DNA of 61,689 nt from Streptococcaceae bacterium (GTDB lineage: Bacteria; Bacillota; Bacilli; Lactobacillales; Streptococcaceae), in NCBI GenBank assembly GCA_031254295.1, contig JAIRUS010000099.1:1-61689 (forward strand), in the 5' to 3' direction. Shown here one piece after another: positions 30,944 through 41,634 of this stretch. Position numbers and translations under genes: made by a program. Position 1 is the first letter of the stretch, and every line of letters starts with the position of its first letter. The notes under the pieces were generated by a model, which was given only the letters and a program-made list of their open reading frames with translations, did no database searches and was not told where the DNA came from.

Positions 30944-33313
30944 ATGTCACAACACAACACAACACAACACAACACAACACAACACAACAACTTCAAAGTA
31001 TGGAAGTCAGGAAAGAACTGGCTTTATAGCTCAACAGCTCTTGCAATAACTGCAGGTGCTATCGGACTTGGTTCAACAAAGGCAAAAGCTGACGTCGCCT
31101 CAGATATCCAAAGTCAGATTGCGTTGACATCAATGTCGAACGACATTGTGAATACGCCTGCCGTAGCTTCTACAGCACCTGTATCAGCAGTAGCGAAGAC
31201 AGCTGCAACTGCAACGATGAGTTTGGCTTCAACATCAGCAGTTGCTTCATCTGTTGCAGCTCCATCTTCAGCTGCTCCAACTGAAATCTTATCAGGATTG
31301 CAAACATTGATGAGTCAAGTATCAAGTGCAAACGCAGTATCTCCAGAGGCTGGGTCATCATACACTGCAATGCTTCAGTCACGTCTTTCAAGCTATGCAT
31401 CGACTTCTGAATATGCAAGTAATTTCAGCGCCTTGACAAATGGTGTGAGCCATGTAGCAAGTAATGCTGCTCTTACATCAGAAGCCGCAGGTTACTCATC
31501 AGCTGCAGAGATGCTCACTTCTGGATTCTCAGACTTGTCTTCAGCAGTCTCTGCAGGAACAGTTGATTCTTACGTGAAAGCTAAAGTAAGCTCAATGGCA
31601 GCGACATCTAGTGGTGTAGCACAATTGTCAGACTTTGTCAGTGCGATGTCAACCTATCTGGCGGCTCCTTCGACAACTTCGTATGCAGAAACAGTTGCTT
31701 CGATGGCAGTAGATAAGGCACAAGCACTAGGCAATCAAAGCCTTGTTGCAGTATTTACCCTCTGGAAGGAAAATGCTTCATCTTATACTACAGCTGGAGT
31801 AGATGCATTGACAGCAGCTAAGTCAGCATTGTCTTCACAGGATAGCGCACTTGCAGGACAGATTATGCAAGAGGTGGGAGAGGCTTATAAAGCAGCTCAT
31901 CCAGCAGCTAAAACCCTTGGAGCGAAAACACTGGCAGGGGCAACGCTCAGTAGCTCTGATGCCTACTATAGTACGATTAACCCTCTACAAGCCTTGGCTT
32001 TGACGGCTTTACCTACACTTATCGCCACAATTGGCGGTGTCGCTGTCGGAGAGCTTATCGCGACAATTACAATTACAGCATTTACTGCCGTAGCTAACGT
32101 TGTTGCGGATGTTGTCATGTTAATCCCTAACATGATGCCAGTTGTAGATTGGTTCTTTGCGGCTGTTAATCCGATTGGTGCGACAGCATTTGGAGGAATA
32201 ATCGGTGGTATTCTCTTTGGTGTCGGTGGCGGAATGATCACAGCAGGTCTTTTGGGACTAGCAGCGGGAGATAGCGTTAATAATACTTTTGTAGCACCTG
32301 CTCTAGGTATAGATATGACAAATCCTGCTAACGTAAACATGATCAGCATGATTGACTTAGGTGTAGGACTAGGTGCAGCAGTAGTTGCAGGTACTTCAGC
32401 AGTCCTTGGCGGTGTTGCTGTTGTGGGGATTGCAGAAGTAATTGCGGGTGGAACTGGCTTAGGTCTAGGTGCACTCTCAACTATTCCATTCCTTGGCGCG
32501 ATTTTGAACCCTATTGAAAATCTAATTGCTTGGGTACTCATGCAAATCCCAGGACAGATTGCAGGTGGTATTTTTGGTGCTATAGGTGGTCTTGTAGGTG
32601 GTGTCGCTGGAGGTATGATCACATACGCACTTGCTAAGACTGGACTTTTAGGTCAGCTTTGGAACTTCATTGGTGGCGTTGTGAATAGTGTTCTATCTCA
32701 GACTGTTATCGACAATACCGTAAAAACAGGTGTTATCGCTTTAAATAACGCAACAGTTGCCTATGGTGGAACTTTCTCTCCAGGTAAACTTTTGATCAGT
32801 GCGACTTCTGCGAGTGGTGTTGCAATCGCAACAACTGCTATCACAGTCAAGGGAGCAATCAATACAAAGGTTCCTGGTACATACGTTTATCAATACTCAT
32901 TTATAGATCCAACAAGCGGTGCAACAGTATCAAACTCAGCTCTCGTCACAGTAACAGCCAAAGGAGCCGCAACAGCAGGTGCAATGTCACTGACAGCACA
33001 AACTAACGCAGCAACTGCGACAAGCAAAGCAACAGTCACAGTTAAAGATCTGACTGTATCAACAGGTTCAATCTGGACAGCGAAGTCAGCTTTCGTCTCA
33101 GCCACTGACTCGACAGGCGCAGCCGTAGCTGTCTCAAATATCCAAGTGATTGGCCGTGTAGACACACGCACACCGGGTGTATACCCAGTGATTTATAGCT
33201 TTACAGATGCGACGACTGGTGCAGTAGTTACAAAAACTGCTCTTGTAACAGTCAAAGCACAAACTCAAACAGCTACGGCAACTCTCTATCAAGGAGCTGT
33301 TGCTATGGCATAA
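30944..33313 (+). CDS. KxYKxGKxW secreted adhesin-like protein, phase-variable
   Basis: ATG 30944, QHNTT repeat from (ACAAC)8, FKVWKSGKNWLYSST signal motif, Ala/Ser-rich helical region, Gly-zipper hydrophobic core, two Ig-like domains. Confidence 0.8.
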   Translation: MSQHNTTQHNTTQHNNFKVWKSGKNWLYSSTALAITAGAIGLGSTKAKADVASDIQSQIALTSMSNDIVNTPAVASTAPVSAVAKTAATATMSLASTSAVASSVAAPSSAAPTEILSGLQTLMSQVSSANAVSPEAGSSYTAMLQSRLSSYASTSEYASNFSALTNGVSHVASNAALTSEAAGYSSAAEMLTSGFSDLSSAVSAGTVDSYVKAKVSSMAATSSGVAQLSDFVSAMSTYLAAPSTTSYAETVASMAVDKAQALGNQSLVAVFTLWKENASSYTTAGVDALTAAKSALSSQDSALAGQIMQEVGEAYKAAHPAAKTLGAKTLAGATLSSSDAYYSTINPLQALALTALPTLIATIGGVAVGELIATITITAFTAVANVVADVVMLIPNMMPVVDWFFAAVNPIGATAFGGIIGGILFGVGGGMITAGLLGLAAGDSVNNTFVAPALGIDMTNPANVNMISMIDLGVGLGAAVVAGTSAVLGGVAVVGIAEVIAGGTGLGLGALSTIPFLGAILNPIENLIAWVLMQIPGQIAGGIFGAIGGLVGGVAGGMITYALAKTGLLGQLWNFIGGVVNSVLSQTVIDNTVKTGVIALNNATVAYGGTFSPGKLLISATSASGVAIATTAITVKGAINTKVPGTYVYQYSFIDPTSGATVSNSALVTVTAKGAATAGAMSLTAQTNAATATSKATVTVKDLTVSTGSIWTAKSAFVSATDSTGAAVAVSNIQVIGRVDTRTPGVYPVIYSFTDATTGAVVTKTALVTVKAQTQTATATLYQGAVAMA
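30949..30988 (+). repeat. Pentanucleotide SSR (ACAAC)8 inside coding sequence
   Basis: Eight exact units counted directly. Confidence 0.97.
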
Positions 33314-33336
33314 ATAAACAAAGGAAAATTTAATCT

Positions 33337-35628
33337 ATGAAGACGAAAGAAACTCAAATCAAGAACACAGCTTTTCGTGCTTGGAAGTCAGGCAAGAACT
33401 GGCTCTACACTTCGACTGCTTTTGCAGTTACAGCAGGTGCTATCGGACTTGGCGCTACAAAAGCAAAAGCTGATGTGGCATCAGATATCCAAACACAAAT
33501 TGCTTTGGCCTCTATGTCAAACGAAGCGGCTACAACACCGGCAACTATAGGTTCTACAGCGCCTGTATCAGCTGTAGCGAAAACTGCTGCGACAGCTTCG
33601 ATGAGCCTTGCGTCAACAGTATCGACCTCATCTGTAGCGACAGCGTCAATGACAAGTCTTGACGCTTCTGCAACAGCAGAGCTTTCATCAGCTTTTGACT
33701 CATTGATGTCAGCATCGCCAGAGTTGGCTTCGTTGAGCACAACGCTTAACTCATACTTCTCAGCGAATCCATCTGCGATGGATTCATTGGGCAGTTCGAT
33801 GACATCGATGGTATCCGCAGCCAATGACCTTGCAAGCTCAGCGATGAGTTCATTTGCAGCGAACTCATCTGCGATTGCCTCGATTAATTCAGTGCTTGAT
33901 AACTCAATGGCAGCTGTAAACTCATTGATGACTGAGCTTTCATCAGAAACAGCCGCCATCTCAAGCTCTCTGGCGTCAACAGTAGGAGACTCAGCCGCGA
34001 TTGCCTCATCTATGGCAGCTCTTTCAAGTATTGCAGATTTGACAACAGCCTTGTCAAATGCGATTGCAAAACCTGACTCTGCTACACTCTCAGCTTTCTC
34101 AGAGGCTTATGCAGCAGCTAAGACATCTCCTTTGCTTACGTCTTATGTTGCAGGCATTTCTAAGACTTTGGCTGCGACCTCTACAACGACGACAACGACA
34201 AGCTCAAATCCACTTGATTTCTTGGGCGGTATCACGGGTACACTTTTCAATGCAATTAGTGGTATTGTCGGCTTCTTGAACCCTGTAAATCTATTGGGTG
34301 GTCTCTTGACTCCTCTCCTTGGCATGGGACAAATTGGTCAGTTTGCCGCTTCACTTATTGGATCTGTTGTGACCAGTACAGTCCTAGGCGTGGCGGCGAC
34401 AGGAGTAGGTGCGCTTGGAGCCAATCTTATCTCGCTTATTCCTGCAGTTGCCTCAGGTACACTTTGGGGATTGATTCCAATTCTTGGTCTGGTTACGAAT
34501 GGTATTACAACAACAACGGGATTAGGATGGATTGGTGGTATAGCTGGTTGGCTTTCTGGTTCTGTTGGTGCAGCCGTAGGTGGCTATTATGGTGGAACGT
34601 CTATCCCAGGTATGGCAGATAGCTCAGGACACGTGAGTAATATTGTAGGGCTTACCTCCCTAGGAGCAGCACTCGGTGGTGTTGTAGGCACAACTCTGGC
34701 ACAATGGATTGTCACATATCCATTAGCGCATATCATGGCGATTCCAGGAGCTTTATTTGCAGTTGCAGGTATTATTGGTACGATTTCAACCTTACTTAAC
34801 TTTGTTGTTCCATTATATGCTACTTGGTGGACACCTCTGTTAGATACAATATCTTCAGCAGTGGGTACACCTATTGGCGCAATTATTGGTGGTACGATTG
34901 GTGGGGCGCTTGGATTTATACTTGATACGGTAGGAATTCAGCTTAATCTTCCAGATGCTGCAACTCTTGTAAAAGATGTCGCAAGCTTACCAGGTATTTC
35001 TGACCTTCTCCAAACAATCGTGACAGTGACAAATACAGTACCAGCAGTGACTGGCGCTATCACGCTAAGTGATGCGACTGTGGCTTATGGTGGTACATTT
35101 GTACCATCTAAGTTGTTTAGCTCAGCTAAAGATGCTGCAGGCAATGCCGTTGCCGCTTCATTGATTACCGTTACAGGAACTATCAATACAAAAGTTCCAG
35201 GTAAATATGTCTATAAATATTCATTTGTAGATCCATCAAATGGCGCAACGGTGACAAACTCAGCAATCGTAACTGTTGCAGCGAAGACTGCTACAGCAGG
35301 TGCGATGACACTGACAGCTCAAAGCCAAAATGTAGTCAATACAGGTCAAGCCTCAGTAACAGTCAAAGACTTGACAGTATCAACAGGTTCAATCTGGACT
35401 GCGAAGTCAGCTTTTGTCTCAGCAACTGACTCGACAGGTGCAGCCGTAGCTGTCTCAAATATCCAAGTCATCGGTCGTGTAGACACACGCACACCAGGCG
35501 TCTATCCAGTCATCTATAGCTTCACAGACGCAGCAACAGGAGCAGTGATTACAAAAACTGCCCTCATCACAGTTAAGGCTCAAACTGTAACAGCTAATGT
35601 TTATCCAACAGCTGTTGCATTGGCATAA
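33337..35628 (+). CDS. KxYKxGKxW secreted adhesin-like protein (paralogue without SSR)
   Basis: FRAWKSGKNWLYTSTAFAVTAGAIGLGATKAKAD; Gly-zipper core; two Ig-like domains. Confidence 0.8.
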   Translation: MKTKETQIKNTAFRAWKSGKNWLYTSTAFAVTAGAIGLGATKAKADVASDIQTQIALASMSNEAATTPATIGSTAPVSAVAKTAATASMSLASTVSTSSVATASMTSLDASATAELSSAFDSLMSASPELASLSTTLNSYFSANPSAMDSLGSSMTSMVSAANDLASSAMSSFAANSSAIASINSVLDNSMAAVNSLMTELSSETAAISSSLASTVGDSAAIASSMAALSSIADLTTALSNAIAKPDSATLSAFSEAYAAAKTSPLLTSYVAGISKTLAATSTTTTTTSSNPLDFLGGITGTLFNAISGIVGFLNPVNLLGGLLTPLLGMGQIGQFAASLIGSVVTSTVLGVAATGVGALGANLISLIPAVASGTLWGLIPILGLVTNGITTTTGLGWIGGIAGWLSGSVGAAVGGYYGGTSIPGMADSSGHVSNIVGLTSLGAALGGVVGTTLAQWIVTYPLAHIMAIPGALFAVAGIIGTISTLLNFVVPLYATWWTPLLDTISSAVGTPIGAIIGGTIGGALGFILDTVGIQLNLPDAATLVKDVASLPGISDLLQTIVTVTNTVPAVTGAITLSDATVAYGGTFVPSKLFSSAKDAAGNAVAASLITVTGTINTKVPGKYVYKYSFVDPSNGATVTNSAIVTVAAKTATAGAMTLTAQSQNVVNTGQASVTVKDLTVSTGSIWTAKSAFVSATDSTGAAVAVSNIQVIGRVDTRTPGVYPVIYSFTDAATGAVITKTALITVKAQTVTANVYPTAVALA

Positions 35629-35650
35629 AAATATAAAAAGGATTTATGAC

Positions 35651-38116
<2,466 letters not shown>

Positions 38117-38166
38117 GTTTCTAAATTATTAATAAATAGAAAAATAAAAAGGAAAGCAATTAATTT

Positions 38167-41064
38167 ATGAATAAATTTAATTCATCAGACGACTCAGCCT
38201 CTAATAAGAACACTAACTTCCGTACTTGGAAGTCAGGTAAAAACTGGGTCTTCTCATCAGCACTTTTGACATTTGCAATGGTTGGTGGCTCACTTAAAGC
38301 GAAAGCCGATGTGGCAACTACAACACCCGCAACAGCCCAAGTAGCACAAACTGCTACACCAACTTCGGCTGTGGCAAGCTCTACAGCCGCTTCAACAGTT
38401 GCTGTCTCATCTGTTGCAGCGTCTTCATCAGCAGTTGCGATGACACTTGCTGCCATCTCATCTACTGCAACAAGCTACACTGGTACAAATGCACAAGGTA
38501 GCGCCGTAACTATCACAGTTACAAACCCAACTTTCCCAGTAGGTGATTCATTTGCCCCTGTACAAGGTGACCAAGTAACTGTTGCGAATGGCACAGCAAC
38601 TTATCAAGGTGTGACATTTACGATTGATAATCCGAATGCAACAGCTACTGACTTTATCCAAATCGTAGGTGTAAACGGCAGCACATCAACAGCTACAGCT
38701 GGCAACACATATACAATCGACTGGAACTATGATGCAGCGCCTGGCACGATGAATGAAGTTATCGTACCATTGACACAAACTGTTACAATCGGTGCCGCTA
38801 CAAACACAGCAGTTAGCTCAGCGACATCTACAGCAGGCTCAGCTACTACAGCCGCCTCAAGCGCAGCAGGTAATGTTGTCTTGGCTTCATCATTTGCAAC
38901 AAACGCTGGAGCTGACGCAACACTTGCAAGCTCATACGCAGCAAACGCAAGTTCGTCTACAGTATTGACAAGCTCGTATGCCACTCAATACCCATCAGAT
39001 AGCGTATTGGCATCTGCTAACGCAGTCGCAAACTCTGCAAATACTGTGGCGCAATCTGCCAAGGCAGTTGCTTCAACAGCTGCATCAGATGCATCTTCAG
39101 CAGTCGCAGTCGCAAACTCAGCAGCACAAGTAGCTGCTAGCCAAGTTTCACTTGCAAACTCAGCACTTTCTGACATGATTGCTAACCCTAGCAATGCAGC
39201 ATCAGACACTGTAATCATTGACTCAGCAAATGCTATAGCTCAATCAGCTTCTGCTATAGCTTCAAGTGCAGCTACAGTTGCCTCATCAGATGCAGTAGTT
39301 GCCTCAAGCGCGAAAGATATTGCGTCATCAGCCGCTGCAGTCGCGTCATCAGCTGCAACATTGGCAACAAGCCAAGCCGCAACTGATTCAGCTTCAACAG
39401 TTGCTTCAACAGTTGCTTCATCAGTAGCTGCAACTTCAAGTTACTCAACAGATGCGTCTAAGTATGCTTCGCAAGCATCAAGCTCAGCAGACTTGACAAA
39501 ATCAGCCGCTTCAGCATATCCATCAGATGCAGTGATTTCATCAGCAAATGCTGTAGCTTCATCAGCAAACTCTGATGCACAGATTCAAAAATCTCTCGCT
39601 TCATCAGCAGTAGTTGCTGCCTCATCAGCAGCCACAGCAGGCGATAGCGCAGCACTTTCATCAGCTCTTACAGTTGCACAATCAGCTGCTTCACAAGCAT
39701 CATCAGATGCTGTTATCGCGTCATCAGCTGCAACATTGGCAACAAGCCAAGCCGCAACTGATTCAGCTTCATCTGTAGCTGCTGGATCAAGCTATGCTAA
39801 CAACGCTTCTAAGTATGCTTCACAGGCATCAAGCGCAGCAACAGTTACTAACTCAGCCGCTTCAGCTTACCCATCAGATGCAGTGATTTCATCAGCTAAC
39901 TCTGTAGCAAATTCAGCAAACTCTGATGCACAAGCTCAAAACTCTATCGCATCATCAGCAGTAGCAGCCGCTTCATCAGCCGCAGCAGCAGGCGACAGCG
40001 CAGGACTTTCATCAGCCCTTGCAATTGCTTCATCAGCTGCTGACGCAGCAAAATCTGATGCAGTTGTCGCAACATCAGCCGCATCAACAGCTTCTAATCA
40101 AGCAACTGCAAACAAAGCAAGCGATGCTTTTGACAACAGCGCCTCTGCTGTAGGTAGTGTTGTTTCAAATGCTAACGAAGGTGGACACATCGCCAGCGTT
40201 GCAAACACAACTGCAAACTCAGCAAGTGTAACTGCAAACAGCGCAAGCTCTATCGCATCAGTAGCAAGCTCACAAGCAAACTCAGCTTTCGATGCTATCC
40301 AAGTAGACGGTATCAAGTACTCATCAGACGCTATCGTACAACACTACGTAGCACAAGCTTCAAGCGCAACTTCAGCTACTAACAGCTATGCACTTGCAGC
40401 AAGCTCTGACGCATCAACAGCAAGCTCACAAGCAACTAACGTATCACTAGCAAACTCAATTGCTTCATCAGCTACATCAGTTGCAAACAGCTATGCTTCA
40501 CTTGCCAACTCAGCAATCCTTGCAAACAGTCCTAAGGCTGCTTCATACATTGCGATGGCACAAAGCGCAGCTGTAACAGCAAGCACTGCAGGTTCTATCG
40601 CTAGCTTTGACGCATCAATCGCATCATCTGCTGCAACTAAGGCAATGAGCGAAGCTGTAAGCGCAAGCTCAGCTGCAAGCCTTGTAAAAGGCTTTACATC
40701 AGCTGCAGATAGCTACGTCTCATCACAATACGGCTCAGCAGCTGCAAACAGCGCTGCAAGCTCTAACTACAACAACGGTCAAACAGACGGTTATGCAGAT
40801 GGTAGCAACGGTTCAGCTTGGAATCCAAAACAACCAAACAACCCAGATTACATGGCTGGCTACAGCAAGGGTTACCAATCAGGTATAGATGCACGTGCAA
40901 CACGTCTTACGGCTGGCAACACAGCTAAGACTTCTGCAAATCAAAAATCTCTACCTGATACAGGCGATGCATCATCAGCTCTTGCTCTTGAAGCATTTGG
41001 TGCGATGACACTTGCAGGCGCAGCTGTCCTAGGTCTTAAAAAACGTCGCAAAAACGAAGCCTAA
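38167..41064 (+). CDS. Ser/Ala-repeat surface protein with KxYKxGKxW signal and LPDTG anchor
   Basis: FRTWKSGKNWVFSS signal motif; long SSA-rich region; C-terminal LPDTG + TM + KKRRKNEA. Confidence 0.88.
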   Translation: MNKFNSSDDSASNKNTNFRTWKSGKNWVFSSALLTFAMVGGSLKAKADVATTTPATAQVAQTATPTSAVASSTAASTVAVSSVAASSSAVAMTLAAISSTATSYTGTNAQGSAVTITVTNPTFPVGDSFAPVQGDQVTVANGTATYQGVTFTIDNPNATATDFIQIVGVNGSTSTATAGNTYTIDWNYDAAPGTMNEVIVPLTQTVTIGAATNTAVSSATSTAGSATTAASSAAGNVVLASSFATNAGADATLASSYAANASSSTVLTSSYATQYPSDSVLASANAVANSANTVAQSAKAVASTAASDASSAVAVANSAAQVAASQVSLANSALSDMIANPSNAASDTVIIDSANAIAQSASAIASSAATVASSDAVVASSAKDIASSAAAVASSAATLATSQAATDSASTVASTVASSVAATSSYSTDASKYASQASSSADLTKSAASAYPSDAVISSANAVASSANSDAQIQKSLASSAVVAASSAATAGDSAALSSALTVAQSAASQASSDAVIASSAATLATSQAATDSASSVAAGSSYANNASKYASQASSAATVTNSAASAYPSDAVISSANSVANSANSDAQAQNSIASSAVAAASSAAAAGDSAGLSSALAIASSAADAAKSDAVVATSAASTASNQATANKASDAFDNSASAVGSVVSNANEGGHIASVANTTANSASVTANSASSIASVASSQANSAFDAIQVDGIKYSSDAIVQHYVAQASSATSATNSYALAASSDASTASSQATNVSLANSIASSATSVANSYASLANSAILANSPKAASYIAMAQSAAVTASTAGSIASFDASIASSAATKAMSEAVSASSAASLVKGFTSAADSYVSSQYGSAAANSAASSNYNNGQTDGYADGSNGSAWNPKQPNNPDYMAGYSKGYQSGIDARATRLTAGNTAKTSANQKSLPDTGDASSALALEAFGAMTLAGAAVLGLKKRRKNEA
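39351..40100 (+). repeat. Internal ~375-bp coding repeat, two tandem copies
   Basis: AGCTGCAACATTGGCAACAAGCCAAGCCGCAACTGATTCAGCTTC at 39351 and 39726; both followed by SKYASQASS..SAASAYPSDAVISSAN. Confidence 0.75.
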
Positions 41065-41117
41065 GAAATAGGTAAAATAAGTTTAATCTTTTATCTTTTA
41101 TAAAGACTAAGCGAGGG

Positions 41118-41137
41118 AAGTGGGAGTTATCCCACTT
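41118..41137 (+). terminator. Candidate hairpin after LPDTG gene
   Basis: AAGTGGGA-GTTA-TCCCACTT followed by TTCC (weak U-run). Confidence 0.45.
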
Positions 41138-41273
41138 TTCCAACAGGGAGTTAATGCTTTCCAAAGTGAGAGGCTCCAATACCTCAACTTAACTCCTTGT
41201 TGGAAGAGTAATCTTCAATCCTGTGTAGGTAAAGCACATAGGAAATTCTCTGAGGAAATTAGTCTTGATACGC

Positions 41274-41530
41274 TTATTTATAAATTCCCCTAAACTTATA
41301 TACACTTTATGAATTCCCCTAAAACTGATGAAAATGAACGCTAGAAACTTTCGTATATATTATTTATAGATTCCCCTAACTTTTATACATTTTATAAATT
41401 CCCCTTTAAAAATTTGTAAACTTCTTGTATATTTTATTTATAAATTCCCCTAAACTATATATGATATGTTTTATAAAGCTATATCATCAAAATTTGTAAA
41501 CTCGCTGTATATTTTATTTATAAATCCCTT
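41274..41530 (+). repeat. Degenerate AT-rich repeat array (TTTATAAATTCCCCTAAA) upstream of gtf pair
   Basis: About six copies near 41277, 41306, 41362, 41390, 41437, 41517; last two embedded in a ~40-bp repeat AAAATTTGTAAACT..TGTATATTTTATTTATAAAT. Confidence 0.85.
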
Positions 41531-41634
41531 TTCAACATACTTACTGTGTTACTACGTATTGACAGGTGCAAGTCCTGTCTTCCTCATTATTATTTATTAT
41601 CAACTAAAAAACTGGAAAGAAACAAGCAAAAAAT

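Noticed and set aside
31966-32622. 218-aa reverse-strand ORF opposite the adhesin
   Set aside because: Shadow ORF produced by Ala/Gly/Ser codon bias; Pro/Ala/Thr-rich low-complexity translation. The same applies to 36421..37005 and 33405..33959.
35597-35650. ORF-track extension of the third adhesin into the previous gene (MFIQQLLHWHKNIKRIYD)
   Set aside because: ATG 35651 is preceded by AAAAGGA and gives the proper KxYKxGKxW leader; the extension overlaps the previous CDS out of frame.
38800-40700. Dense short DNA repeats (TCATCAGC-type) that could look like a repeat array
   Set aside because: They are in-frame Ser/Ala codon repeats inside one long ORF, with no conserved repeat/spacer structure; not CRISPR.
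41558-41585. tRNA T-arm-like GACAGG-TGCAAGT-CCTGTC
   Set aside because: No matching acceptor 5' strand, D-arm or anticodon arm upstream; an isolated stem-loop only.
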